Source: Sandaracinaceae bacterium (GTDB taxonomy: Bacteria; Myxococcota_A; Polyangia; Polyangiales; JADJQN01). Taken from it: a stretch of DNA of 64,000 bases. The DNA is taken from positions 1,364,001 to 1,428,000 of the forward strand of contig JADJQN010000003.1 in assembly GCA_016712745.1 (NCBI GenBank), read 5' to 3'. A model generated the notes under the pieces. The model did no database searches, was not told the origin of the DNA, and saw only the letters and a program-made list of their open reading frames with translations. The position numbers and the translations under genes were made by a program. Shown piece after piece: positions 18,189-29,300 of this stretch. Each line of letters starts with the position of its first letter. Position 1 is the stretch's first letter.

Positions 18189-19622
18189 TCAGCCTCCCAC
18201 CGCGATTGCGTGCGCACGCTTGAGGCGCGCGACTGAACGATCTTTGCCCAGTACCTCAAGCACTTCGAAAAGGCCCGGGCTCTGAGTGCGTCCCGTAAGC
18301 GCAACGCGCGCAGGCTGCGCAACATCTTTCATTTGAAGCGAAGCTTCGGTAAGCCATGCCGTGATGCGCGCTTCGAGCGCGCTACGATCGAAGGGCGCCA
18401 CGGTGGAAATCTGTGCGAGAAACTGCTCGAGCTTGGCCGCGTGCTCTGACGTGAGAAATTTTTCTGCAGCCTTCGGATCGAGCACGACTTCATCAACAAA
18501 GTAGAAGTCGATCATCTCGGCCATATCCACATAAGTTTGCGCGCGTGACTTCGCCGTCTGCACAGCCGCCGCAACCATCGGATCCTTGGGATCTACGGTG
18601 ATGCCGCGCTTTGCGAGATACGGCGCCGTGTTTGCGGCGATGGTTGCGTCGTCGAGCATGCGTAGATGCGAGGCCTCGACGTGCATGAACTTCTTTGCGT
18701 CGTACTTGCCAGCCGTCGTGCCGCAATGCTCCCAGTTGAACTTCTCGACGAGCTCCTGGCGCGTAAAGATCTCCTGGTCACCGTGCGACCAGCCGAGGCG
18801 TGCCAGATAGTTAAGCACACCGTCAGGCACATAGCCTTGATCGCGATAGTCGAGAACGCTGACCGCCGCGTGGCGCTTGCTGAGCTTCTCGCCGTTGGGT
18901 GCAAGAATCATCGTGAGGTGTGCGAACTTCGGAATCGGCGCGCCGAGTGCGTTGTAGATCAGAATCTGTGGGGGAGTGTTGACGATATGATCATCGCCAC
19001 GCGCAACTAAGTTGATGCCCATCGTGATGTCATCGACAACGGCGCCAAAGTTGTAGAGAGGTACGCCGTCGGTTCGCATCAAAACGAAGTCGAGCTGCGC
19101 ATCGTTGGGCACATCGATGCGTTCTTTGACGAGGTCGACCCAGCCGGTCGAACCGGTTGTGGGCGAGCGAAAGCGCACCACGTAGGGCATGTCGGGTTGA
19201 TCGGTGCGGTTGCGGCAGGTGCCGGGATAGCGAAAGGCCTGACGTGAACCGGTTGCCGCGTGATCTTCACGCGCCTTGGCCAGAACTTCTTTCGTGCAGT
19301 AATAGTGATACGTGTGACCCGTGCGAATCAGACGTTCTGAATGCTCGCGGTAGATATCGAGGCGCTTCGTCTGAAAATACGGACTGTTCGGACCGCCAAC
19401 GTGGGGGCCTTCGTCTTAATCGAATCCCAGCCACTTCATCGAATCAAAAATCGCCTGCACGCTCGCTTGCGTGCTGCGCTCCCGATCAGTGTCTTCGATG
19501 CGCAGAATGAACTTACCGCCGTGCTGACGCGCCCAAAGCCAGTTGAAAAGGGCGGTTCGCGCGCCGCCGATGTGAAGGTAACCCGTGGGGGAGGGTGCAA
19601 AACGGACTCGAACGTCGGACAT
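18189..19622 (-). pseudogene. gltX: Glutamyl-tRNA synthetase interrupted by an in-frame TAA
   Basis: The reading frame from ATG 19622 to 18189 encodes a full class I GluRS of about 477 codons: MSDVRVRFAPSPTGYLHIGG (HIGH motif) at the start, a zinc-type CysX..Cys region (HYYCTKE...GTCRNRT), and KLSKRH (KMSKS motif). Codon 69 (19416-19418) is TAA. The flanking sequence, WLGFD-stop-DEGPHVGGPNSPYF, is collinear with the family, where a Trp or Tyr normally stands. No frame change is involved. The enzyme is normally essential, so this is either a base-call error, a dead copy with another gltX elsewhere, or a truncated gene with re-initiation. Recoding is unlikely, as TAA is not a Sec or Pyl codon. 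Confidence 0.88.
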
Positions 19623-19762
19623 GAGCTCGCGGTTACCAGACCTTGCGCGCGGTTTCAATGCGGCAGCCTCCCGAGCAGAAGTGTTTTTGCTCGCAAGCGG
19701 CGGCGTTTCCGCACATTCTCTTCGCTGTGACGTTCGTCGAAAAAATTCCGTTTGGCGGGAAG

Positions 19763-21040
19763 ATGAATCTTTCGCGCCATCGATTGGCGAATGGGCTGAC
19801 GCTCTTGATGCTGGTCGATCGCAGCGCGCCCGTCGTGAGCTACCAGACCTGGTTTCGCGTGGGATCACGTCACGAGAAGAAGGGTAAGACAGGGCTTGCT
19901 CATCTCTTTGAGCATTTGATGTTCAACGAGACGCAAAGCCTGGCCGCCGGTGAGTTCGATCGCTTGCTCGAAACGGCCGGCGGCGAGACCAACGCCGCGA
20001 CGTGGGTCGACTGGACCTACTACTACGAGAATCTTCCGCGCAATGAGCTTCCGCTTGTGACGCGCCTTGAAGCCGACCGGATGTCGCATCTTGTTCTGCG
20101 TGAAAAGCAACTCAAGTCGGAAAAAGAAGTTGTCGCGAACGAGCGGCGCTACCGTGTGGACGACGATGTCGAAGGCGCGGTGAATGAGAAGCTCTATTCG
20201 ATCGCGTTCAAAAAGCATCCCTATCATTGGCCGACCATCGGCTGGATGAAGGACATCGAGGGTTTCACCACCGCCGATTGTCGCGCGTTCTACAAAACGT
20301 ACTACGCGCCCAACAATGCTTGCGTCGTCCTTGTTGGCGACATCGACGAGAAGAAGGCTGTGGCGTTGATCGAAAAGAGCTACGGCAAGCTCAAGAGCTC
20401 CAAGATCCCCACCGAGCCCAAGGTCAAGGAGCCGACTCAAACCGCTGAGCGCAAGCTCGTGATGAAACAGGCAACGCCGACTGAGAAGCTGCAGCTTGGC
20501 TACCGTGGTCCGCGTTTCTCAGACTACGATTATGCCGTGCTTACGGTAGCGAACGAGATCTTGGTGGGCGGCCGCAGCTCGCGCCTCTATCGAACGCTCG
20601 TGAGCGAGCGCGAGATTGCTGCGGAGGTGCGCGCGTCGATGTCGCCCTTCCGCGACGAAGGTCTCTATGAGATTTGGGCGTCGGCGCGTGAGGGCTATCG
20701 CGCCAAAGATTCGCTCGTGGCGATCGAGCGGGAGCTTTCGCGTATTGCCAAGGATGGCGTGAGCCAAGGAGAGCTCGAAAAGGCGAAGAATCGCCTGGAG
20801 CTCGGGTTTTTGCAGGGCATGGAAACCGCCAGCGGCAAGGCCGAACAAATCGGGTTTTACGAAACGGTGCTCGGCGATCCGAGCCGTATCTTCTCGCGTC
20901 TCGAAGACTATCGCCGCGTTTCAGACGCGGACATACGGCGCGTGGCCAAGCTTGTGTTCAACAAGAAGCACCGCACCACTATCACCGTCGTACCAAGCGG
21001 CGAGGCTTCCGCCGAGCCCGATGAAGGGGACGACGAGTGA
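19763..21040 (+). CDS. M16 family zinc peptidase, catalytic subunit
   Basis: A 425-aa pitrilysin-family (M16B) protease. The inverted zinc motif HLFEH (H47, E50, H51) is intact and a downstream Glu lies in EKEVVANERR. The N-terminal half (RLANGLTLLM) and the C-terminal half (EILVGGRSSRLYRTLV) have the usual two-lobe layout. I start at ATG 19763, preceded by GGCGGGAAG; an in-frame GTG at 19727 is an alternative. No clear signal peptide with the chosen start, so compartment is uncertain. It overlaps the next M16 gene by 4 nt (GTGA); in such pairs the two proteins form one heterodimeric peptidase. Confidence 0.92.
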   Translation: MNLSRHRLANGLTLLMLVDRSAPVVSYQTWFRVGSRHEKKGKTGLAHLFEHLMFNETQSLAAGEFDRLLETAGGETNAATWVDWTYYYENLPRNELPLVTRLEADRMSHLVLREKQLKSEKEVVANERRYRVDDDVEGAVNEKLYSIAFKKHPYHWPTIGWMKDIEGFTTADCRAFYKTYYAPNNACVVLVGDIDEKKAVALIEKSYGKLKSSKIPTEPKVKEPTQTAERKLVMKQATPTEKLQLGYRGPRFSDYDYAVLTVANEILVGGRSSRLYRTLVSEREIAAEVRASMSPFRDEGLYEIWASAREGYRAKDSLVAIERELSRIAKDGVSQGELEKAKNRLELGFLQGMETASGKAEQIGFYETVLGDPSRIFSRLEDYRRVSDADIRRVAKLVFNKKHRTTITVVPSGEASAEPDEGDDE

Positions 21041-22344
21041 AAGACGAGCGATTCACAACGCCCAAGGGATCGCTCGTTCTCGTTGAAGCGAGTGATGAGC
21101 TTCCGATGGTGGACTTCGAAGTGACATTGCGCACTGGCAGCACCTTCGACCCGAAAGGCAAAGAAGGTCTGGCGCGGCTCACGGCTCGCATGGTGCGTAT
21201 GGGCACAAAGAAGATGCGCGCGCTCGCTGTCGAAGAATCCATCGATGCGCTTGGTGCATCGCTCGGCATCGAGACGGCCCCAAGCTACACGCGTTTGAGC
21301 GGCGCAGTCATCAAGCGCAATTTCGCTCGCTTCATGGCGTTGCTCTCACACCTTCTACGCGAACCGGCATTCCGTGCGGTGGATCTCGCGCAAGCCAAAC
21401 GCGAAACGCTTTCCGATCTCATCGAAAATCGGGACAACGATCGTGGACTCGCCGCCCGTGAGTTTCGCCGGACCGTTTTTGGCGATCACGCTTATGCGCG
21501 CAGCGTCGTCGGAACACAGGCGAGCATCAAACGCATTACACGAAACAATCTGCTCTCCCACTTCGCAACGCACTATCGCGCCCCCAACATGATCTTCGGA
21601 TTTGCTGGTGACATCACGCTGGCCGAAGCCAAAGCGGTGGTGGATTTGGAGTTCGGCAAGATTCCGCGCGGCGTCGTTCCGAAGGAGAAAACGCCAGAGC
21701 CAAAGCCTCTGCGTGGTCGTCGTGTTGTGATCGTCGACAAACCCGCGCGCTCTCAAACGCAGGTCTTCATCGGAGGACTTGGAACTAACCCCAGGGATAG
21801 CGACCACGTAGCCCTCGCGGTCGCCAATACGGTCTTCGGTGGCACATTCACCTCACGGCTGATGCGTGAAGTTCGTTCCGTGCGTGGTTGGAGTTACGGC
21901 GCATCAAGCCGTCTTGGCAGCGATCGCAAGCGCGAAGCTTTCTACATGTGGACGTTCCCGGCGGCGACCGACGCCGTCGCATGCGTTGCGCTTGAGCTCG
22001 ATTTGCTCGAGACCCTACTGAAGAAGGGCATCACGAAGAAGGAGCTTCGTTTTGCGCAAAACTATCTGGCAAACTCCAACGCGTTTGAAATCGACACGCC
22101 GATCAAGAGACTGGATCAGCGCGTAGACATCGAGCTCTACAATCTGCCGCGCGACTACTTCTCCAAACACATCGAGCAGGTGCGTGCTGTGTCGCTCACT
22201 GCCGCCAATCGCGCGCTCAAAAAGCGTTTGTCGGCGAAGAATCTGGCCATTGTGCTGCTAGCGACCGCGTCCGAAGTCAAAGACGGACTAGCGGCTCTTC
22301 CCGGCGTTGCCCGTGTCGACATCGTGCCGTTCGATCGCGACTAG
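21037..22344 (+). CDS. M16 family protein, non-catalytic partner
   Basis: A 435-aa M16B homologue starting at GTG 21037, coupled to the catalytic gene by overlap. The fold is recognisable (ASDELPMVDFEVTLRTGSTFDPKGKEGLA, FVNTVFGGTFTSRLMREVR-type segment). However, the position of HXXEH reads LARLTARMV, with no zinc ligands. Degenerate partners supply substrate-binding lobes in mitochondrial MPP and bacterial two-subunit M16 enzymes. The stop codon lies inside the left arm of a 23-bp palindrome. Confidence 0.9.
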   Translation: MKDERFTTPKGSLVLVEASDELPMVDFEVTLRTGSTFDPKGKEGLARLTARMVRMGTKKMRALAVEESIDALGASLGIETAPSYTRLSGAVIKRNFARFMALLSHLLREPAFRAVDLAQAKRETLSDLIENRDNDRGLAAREFRRTVFGDHAYARSVVGTQASIKRITRNNLLSHFATHYRAPNMIFGFAGDITLAEAKAVVDLEFGKIPRGVVPKEKTPEPKPLRGRRVVIVDKPARSQTQVFIGGLGTNPRDSDHVALAVANTVFGGTFTSRLMREVRSVRGWSYGASSRLGSDRKREAFYMWTFPAATDAVACVALELDLLETLLKKGITKKELRFAQNYLANSNAFEIDTPIKRLDQRVDIELYNLPRDYFSKHIEQVRAVSLTAANRALKKRLSAKNLAIVLLATASEVKDGLAALPGVARVDIVPFDRD

Positions 22345-22405
22345 AACGCATCTCATAAATCCCGACCGAGGAAGCCGACCGAGGGATTTATGAGATGCGT
22401 TCTAG
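22341..22405. repeat. Perfect 23-bp inverted repeat between convergent genes
   Basis: The left arm 22341-22363 begins CTAGAACGCATCTCATAAAT and the right arm 22383-22405 is its exact reverse complement. The 19-nt loop contains part of a direct repeat (CCGACCGAGG at 22362-22371 and 22375-22384). It sits between the + strand M16 gene, whose stop it includes, and the - strand serpin gene, so a bidirectional transcription terminator is the simplest reading, although no T-tract follows on either strand. Confidence 0.8.
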
Positions 22406-22410
22406 CACAG

Positions 22411-23796
22411 TTAGCGTTGCGGATTGGCGAAGACGCCCGCGAAGAGAATGAAGCCGGTCTCGGAGTCACGGATGAAATAGACGAAGGGATGATCGGCGCG
22501 GAAGACGGCCTCTTGCGGTGGGTCCATGATCGCCGTGCGAGTCATCACGACAGCAGTCGCAGCCGCCGCTTCGGTGCCTTCCTCGCTCACGTCGACGAAG
22601 ACCTTGTGAAAGACCTCCGATATTTGAGTCGACTCGCGTGCGATGCCCGGAAACTCGGCGCCGTCTGTGAAAGCGCGCTGCATGCCCATCTCGCGCAGCA
22701 CTGGACCAAGCGCAATCGAATCAGAGTGCGAGGTCCACTTGGGTAACGAGAGCACCACATGTGATCGCCTGAGGCTTCCCACTGCGTCGCGTACTTCGGC
22801 GGCATTCAAATGCGAAAGCCACGCGGCGAGCGCCGCATCACCGCGCGCTTCGGGAAGCGCGACCACCATCGAAAGGCGACTTGCCGCGTAGGGAAGCGAA
22901 ATCCATTGCGCGCCGCCGTGAGTGCCGTAGTCGTACTGCGCGGTCTTGTGCATCATGGCAACGCGCGCTTCCGGACCTGCGCCTGCGTGTTCGAACGTCT
23001 CTTGCTGGGTGTCGCGGGCGTTGAAGCGCGTGAGCCACTGGCCCTTGAAGTAAATCGCGTTTGCGAGCACGAGCGTCGTGCCGCTTGTCACGCCGCCGCT
23101 CGGAATCAGATCGCGAATGCGCTGAAAGGTGTGCTGCTCAGCCCATTCGTTGATGTGAACGCGGCTTGCCTCGGCGGCATGCAGAAAATCGAGCCGCTCT
23201 ACCGGAGCGCCGAAAATGCGCTGCGATGCGGTGACAAAGTCCGGCACAAGCTCGAAGTTTTGCGCGACGAAGAGCTGATTGGCGATGTAGAGGCTAGTCG
23301 CCCGATTGCGCTCGGCCGGACGACGATTGTCGTCGAGCGCATTGAGCACCGCCTGCATCGTAAGACGCACGTCCTCGTCGCTTGCGCTGAGATGCAGCGC
23401 GCATCGCATCTCCTCGCGTGTCTGGCCGCTCGCGCCCTGCATCGTCATGGCTAGCGCAAATGCGATGCTTGCTGGAGACAGTGACGCGTTGAGTGTCTGC
23501 GCATCCTGTGTGCGGCGCAGTGCTTCGAGGCCGAAATCGTTGAGACCGGCGACGATCGAATCGCGTCCGCTTCCTTGAGCCGCTGCGATTCGATCGTTGC
23601 AATGAACGGGCGATTGTACCGCCCCCGCCTCGTGCGTCTCGGATTGGCCCGGTGACGACGTTTCGTTTGATGCGACGTTTTCGGCAACGTTCTCGGCACC
23701 GGCCTCCGTTCTTGCGCTTGCTGCGCGGGGCGCTGGCGTCGAGCCACCACACGAACATAGAACGGCGATGAGAAGCAGAATCGACGCGCGTCGCAT
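22411..23796 (-). CDS. Serpin (inhibitory-type), lipoprotein
   Basis: A 461-aa serine protease inhibitor. The signal MRRASILLLIAVLCSC ends in a lipobox-like Cys; a low-complexity Ala/Glu/Ser linker runs to about residue 75. The serpin domain shows NDFGLEALRRTQ, SLSPASIAFALAMTMQGASGQT, LVLANAIYFKGQW and the C-terminal HPFVYFIRD...ILFAGVFANP. The reactive-loop hinge, EEGTEAAAATA (from E405), has Gly at P15, Thr at P14 and small residues at P12-P9, the pattern of working inhibitors. The scissile bond lies near VVMTRTAI; an Arg nearby makes a trypsin-like target possible, but P1 is uncertain because the loop is longer than usual. It follows the SDR gene by 10 nt. Confidence 0.95.
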   Translation of the reverse strand: MRRASILLLIAVLCSCGGSTPAPRAASARTEAGAENVAENVASNETSSPGQSETHEAGAVQSPVHCNDRIAAAQGSGRDSIVAGLNDFGLEALRRTQDAQTLNASLSPASIAFALAMTMQGASGQTREEMRCALHLSASDEDVRLTMQAVLNALDDNRRPAERNRATSLYIANQLFVAQNFELVPDFVTASQRIFGAPVERLDFLHAAEASRVHINEWAEQHTFQRIRDLIPSGGVTSGTTLVLANAIYFKGQWLTRFNARDTQQETFEHAGAGPEARVAMMHKTAQYDYGTHGGAQWISLPYAASRLSMVVALPEARGDAALAAWLSHLNAAEVRDAVGSLRRSHVVLSLPKWTSHSDSIALGPVLREMGMQRAFTDGAEFPGIARESTQISEVFHKVFVDVSEEGTEAAAATAVVMTRTAIMDPPQEAVFRADHPFVYFIRDSETGFILFAGVFANPQR

Positions 23797-23806
23797 AGAG
23801 TTTTCC

Positions 23807-24628
<822 letters not shown>

Positions 24629-25131
24629 CGTCTCTCCTGCTCCGACCGAAGAAAGCCTTCGGCTCTTTGGTCGCGCAGCTTATCCGACTCGAACGCGGGA
24701 GCCGTCGTCCTTATTAGAAGAGCGAGGCGCGTTACTTTCATTACGCCCCCTGATCGCCAATACGGTATGAAAACCCAGCAATTTCATCAGAATCACGAAT
24801 TCGCGCCGTAATGGCGCACTGGACGCGCCCGGCTTCAGCCCCCGTGCGACACGAACAAAGCGCCGCGATTTCATAGTGATAGCTTCCCGCAGCGCTTCTG
24901 GCATGTGGGTTGCGAATCATGCGCGATGGCGGGGTGTGTCCCGCGTGTACCGCGCGTTCCTTAACGCTCGGCCAGCTTCCGCTCGCGGGACGTTGGGTTG
25001 ACAAGTGTGGAGCGTTTCGGCAAATCACGCGCTCCGTTTTGTCACTACGTGCGGATCAACACGCTTCGTCGCAGTGATGTTCCCGATTTTCTGTCGGGTT
25101 CTCTCAGTATTTCGCGGCAGGAGAGTGTTTC
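24629..25131. other. Intergenic region, divergent promoters expected
   Basis: No credible gene is visible in these 503 bases; the ORFs present are short and lack family-like sequence. It separates the divergent SDR and outer-membrane-protein genes. A TTGACA hexamer at 24998-25003 could be a -35 box for the + strand operon, but the matching -10 region (about 25020-25025, GCAAAT) is weak. A ribosome site AGGAGAG lies just before GTG 25132. Confidence 0.4.
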
Positions 25132-26358
25132 GTGAAGCAATCGTTCCTTTGGGTGGTGCTTTTCGTCGCGGGTGTGTGTGTTCCCACACAAGCTTTGGGG
25201 CAGGACCCGACACCGGCTCCGCCTCCTCAACCAGCAGCGCAGGACGGCGCTGGTCAAACGTCAGACCCAGTTCAGCAACCGAGCACCACCGACGCTGCCC
25301 CGACCGAAGCGGCACCACCGGTCAATGGCGCTGCCTCTGCCCCCGGCGTGATCGAAGAGACCGACGTTGAGGAAGAAGTCGAACCGCCAAAGCGCATTTG
25401 GCGCGGCTCGTACATGTGGTGGGATCAATCGCTTTCCGCGTACTCCCTCGCGCCCGGCGGACAGCTTACATACAACCCGACTTACGCTTGGAACTTCCGT
25501 ATCGTTCCGCGGTTCTATCTTCGCGACGATATCTTCATCGCCATTCGCCAGGACATCGATGTTGAGTGGACGCAGTCGGACTCGGCAACCTACGCGCGTC
25601 AGCCCTTCCTTTCTGATTCCCAGATCTCGTTCGTCAAAACGAAAATCATCGACTACGAAGGCTTCACCCTGTCATCGGGTCCGCGGCTCGTCCTTCCACT
25701 TTCCATCGTCAGTCGCGCGAACGATGTCTACTTCGGCATCGGTGGTTTGGTTAGCGCCAACTACCACACCGATGCGATCGCCAAAGGTTTCAACCTTTCG
25801 TTCGACACTATCTACACCCACTTGTTTGCAGGCTCGAACGTAACCAGCACGCACGTCGACTATCCGTGTGCCTCACCGGATGCGCGCATTCAATCGCAGA
25901 CCTGCAGCCAGGTCGGCGGTCCGTCGACGACGTCTGACACGCTGTTCTTTGGTCCCACGGCGTCGATTTCGCCGATCACCGACTTGAGCGTTTCACTCAG
26001 CTTCTACTGGGTCTTGCGCCGCGGGCGCCAGCTCGCTGATGCGACCGTGCAGACCATTGGTGGCCCCATCACGCTCGAAGACGGGAGCGCAACCCACTGG
26101 CGCAACTCGACGTTCTTCTACGCGTCGGTGAGCTATCAAATCTTCCCCTGGCTGACTACCGCTCTGAACTTCTGGAGCTTTACGCCTGAGCTCAACCCCA
26201 ACGGATCGCTCCGCAATCCGTTCTTCAACTACGACAGTCAGATTTCGTTCACGAACACAATCGTCCTCGACCAGCTCTACGACACCTTGTTCGGCGGTTT
26301 GGACGAGGGAGCCGAGGGCGGAACACATCGTCCCTCCAGTCGCGGTGGAGCATTTTGA
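25132..26358 (+). CDS. Outer-membrane beta-barrel-like protein
   Basis: A 408-aa protein starting at GTG 25132 behind an AGGAGAG site. A signal peptide ends near QALGQ, then comes a Pro/Ala/Gln-rich linker to about residue 85. From RIWRGSYMWWDQSLSAYSL onward the sequence alternates aromatic-rich strands (NFRIVPRFYLRDDIFIAIRQ, NSTFFYASVSYQIFPWLTTA), as expected of an outer-membrane barrel. The end is Gly/Arg/Ser, without the C-terminal Phe pattern at the exact terminus except a final AF. Its stop overlaps the ATG of the first Met-zincin gene, so the three genes form an operon. Possible transport or anchoring role is inferred only from this link. Confidence 0.75.
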   Translation: MKQSFLWVVLFVAGVCVPTQALGQDPTPAPPPQPAAQDGAGQTSDPVQQPSTTDAAPTEAAPPVNGAASAPGVIEETDVEEEVEPPKRIWRGSYMWWDQSLSAYSLAPGGQLTYNPTYAWNFRIVPRFYLRDDIFIAIRQDIDVEWTQSDSATYARQPFLSDSQISFVKTKIIDYEGFTLSSGPRLVLPLSIVSRANDVYFGIGGLVSANYHTDAIAKGFNLSFDTIYTHLFAGSNVTSTHVDYPCASPDARIQSQTCSQVGGPSTTSDTLFFGPTASISPITDLSVSLSFYWVLRRGRQLADATVQTIGGPITLEDGSATHWRNSTFFYASVSYQIFPWLTTALNFWSFTPELNPNGSLRNPFFNYDSQISFTNTIVLDQLYDTLFGGLDEGAEGGTHRPSSRGGAF

Positions 26359-29300
26359 TGAATCGGGAGAAGCAGCGCATGAATCGGTATCGCACTTTCG
26401 GTCAGCTCGTCGTTCTCTCCCTCGCTCTCGGTTTGACCGCAGGCTGCGGCACCGACGAGGCGATCAATCGCGTCGGCGTAAACGTCGTCGAGAAGAGGAT
26501 GTTCGAGGGCTCTTGGTACATGAGCCGCACCGTCATCGACGTGCAGTACGAAGCAGGCAAGACCGGAACCTTCCCGGGCGACGCAGCGTCCGACCAGGGC
26601 GGCGGCGGCTTTGCCGGCGTGCCACGCATTCGCTGGGTCATCGACGAGAACTTCATCTACGCGTATCGAGACTACGAGTTGAGCCAAGGCGCCGACGGTG
26701 CGCCGCGCGATCCCGGCACCTTCCTTGGGCAGCCGGTTGCTGCATTTAAGGTCGAAAAGCATTTCGATGTACGCCGCGAATACAACGCAACGAGCGGCGA
26801 AGAGCAGAACGTGGTCGTCGAGAACGACACCGATCACCGTTGGTACGAGCGCCAGTTCATGCGCGTCGACTGGTCCGAGAATCTTCTCCCGGGCTACTTC
26901 GGAATCACAGCCAACCTTTACGAAGTCTTCGGTCTCTACACGCGTGAGCCGGTTCCGCTTTACGTGCAAAACGCCAGCGACTTCCCGGACTCGTGGCAGC
27001 CGCACTTCGATCGCATGAGCTGTGCGAACGACCAAGATCAGAACTGCCAGGGATACGAGCGCGATCTAGCGAATGATTACGCGAAGGATGAGTTCTACCA
27101 CTTCAGTTTCGTGACTCAGGAAATGCTCTCGCCGGGCGATGTGCCAGACCCGTTCACAGGTCAAATGGTGAACTGGTGCTCATCGATTTATAGCGATGCT
27201 CCGACCTGCACCGCAACCGTCGCTTATGTTCGCACAAGCTTCTTGAAGGTTTCAGACACGCGCCAGTACGAGCCCGTGAACTGGACCGACACGCGTTGGG
27301 ATCGTCACGGTTATTTCCGCAACGAAGGCCAGACCTACGATCGCCAGGTCGGCGGAGTCGGTGATCCGCAGTACCGCGAGACCGACTTCCTCAACTACAA
27401 CATCAATCGTCATAACATTTGGAAGCAGTGGTACACGCCCAACGACGACGGTTCGCACACGCCGATCCCGTACGACCAGCGCGAAGTGCGCCCGATCGTT
27501 TGGTACACGACCAGCGAAATGCCGGCTCACCTTGTGCAGCCTTCGTTCGACTTGGTTTCGCAGTGGAACCAAGTGTTGATGGAGACGGTTCGCGAGCTTC
27601 GTCACATCAGCCAGCCCGTGTACGCGCGCACGCAGTGCCAGACCGGCGACCCGGACGGCTATTGCTACTGCCAGACCGATCCTAACACCGGTGATTCGAT
27701 CCTTCCCGACACGGATGGCGACGGAGCTGGCGACTGCGAAGGCGTCTACGATCCGTTTGAGACCGCAGAAGCGCAGGCCGCTCGCGTGGTCGAAGGTACT
27801 CCCTACGATTGCCGCGTTGTTCGCGACGCGAACGCTGAACCCGATCTCAACAACATTGCGGACCTCAGCGACGAGCACTTCTACGGATGGTTTGGTTATA
27901 CCCGTGAAGGCCAGGTCCTCAACAACGCGGAGACCGCAACTCCCGCTCACATGGAAGGGACGGAGTGCGTCAACGTCCTTCGTCTCAACACATGCAATCG
28001 TGGGTCGCGCCTTCACAACGGCGGCTCGTTCGACGGCATGACATGCGAAGAGCGCGGCGACTCACGCTTGAAGTTCTTGAGCTACGTCGACCAGCCGGGC
28101 ACGGACTTCTTGGGTATCACCACCTTCCGTGGCGATCCCATCACGGGCGAGATTCGTTTCGGCGATTCGAACATTGGTGGTCCGGCTCTCGACGGTTACC
28201 GCACCAGCGCACTTCAGGCCTACGACATCCAGAGCGGCAACTACACCGATCAGGAGTTGTTCACCGGTGAAGACGTTCGCGGGTACTTCGAGTCGTTGAA
28301 CCAGATTCAGCTTCCGAACCGCCCCCGCATTGACTTCAACGTAGCGCTTCGCAACAACACCGCTCTCCCCGAAGAAGCACACGCGATGAACGCGCACATG
28401 GACCGCATGATGTCCGAGCGCTTCATGCGTCTCCGCGGCGAAGAGGGTGCTGCGAACACGTACTCGAGCCGCCTTCAGAATCTGCGCGGCACGACGCTTG
28501 AGCGTCGCCTTGTGGCCAATCCCGAGATGCTCGCAGCGGCAGGCTTCGGTCAGTTGCCCGCGGGCATCAACTTGAGCAACCTGCCCGAGTCGGTTCTCGA
28601 TCAGGCTTCGCCCTTCCGCATGCCAATGAGCGAGCGCTTGGGCCGGTTCAACGAGGTCGAATCGCGTATGGGTCGCTTGGGCGTTCACATGCCGAACGAG
28701 TATGTCGACAACTCGATTCAGTGGTTTGTGAACAAGCACCTCGACTGGACGCGGGCTCACCTCGAGTTCTCATTCAACCGCTTGCTCTTCCGTCAGACCG
28801 AGATCCACGAAATGGGTCACTCGCTCGGCCTTCGCCATGACTTCGGCGGCTCGGCGGATACGACGAACTATCACGAAGACTATTACTACATCAATCGCGC
28901 ACACCCCTTGCCCAACCCCGACTCCTTCGACACCGACGGAACGCACGGTTTGAGCTCGACGGAAGCAGCGAACTACGAGAGCGCGTATGCGAACGCACGT
29001 CGTGTTCGCGAGCTCTCGGGTATCGATGGCGCGATGAGCGCGTCGATCATGGACTACGCGCCGGCGTGGTACGAGCGTGTTCAAGGCGCCGGTCGCTACG
29101 ACCACGCCGCGATCGCGTTTGGTTACGGCGACGTGGTGGAGCTCGGCAACAACGCCGACAACGCGAGCCCCGCGAACGTCGACGTAACCAACGCGCCGCG
29201 CATTCGCTTCAAGTACTACCAGGGCGGCGAGAGTTGCTCGGTGGACGCGGATTGTCCCTTCGCGATTGGTGGACGTCAGGAAAGCGAGCTTTTCCAGACC

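Noticed and set aside
19416..19418. Selenocysteine or pyrrolysine recoding in gltX
   Set aside because: The codon is TAA; Sec uses TGA and Pyl uses TAG, and no SECIS-like structure is evident.
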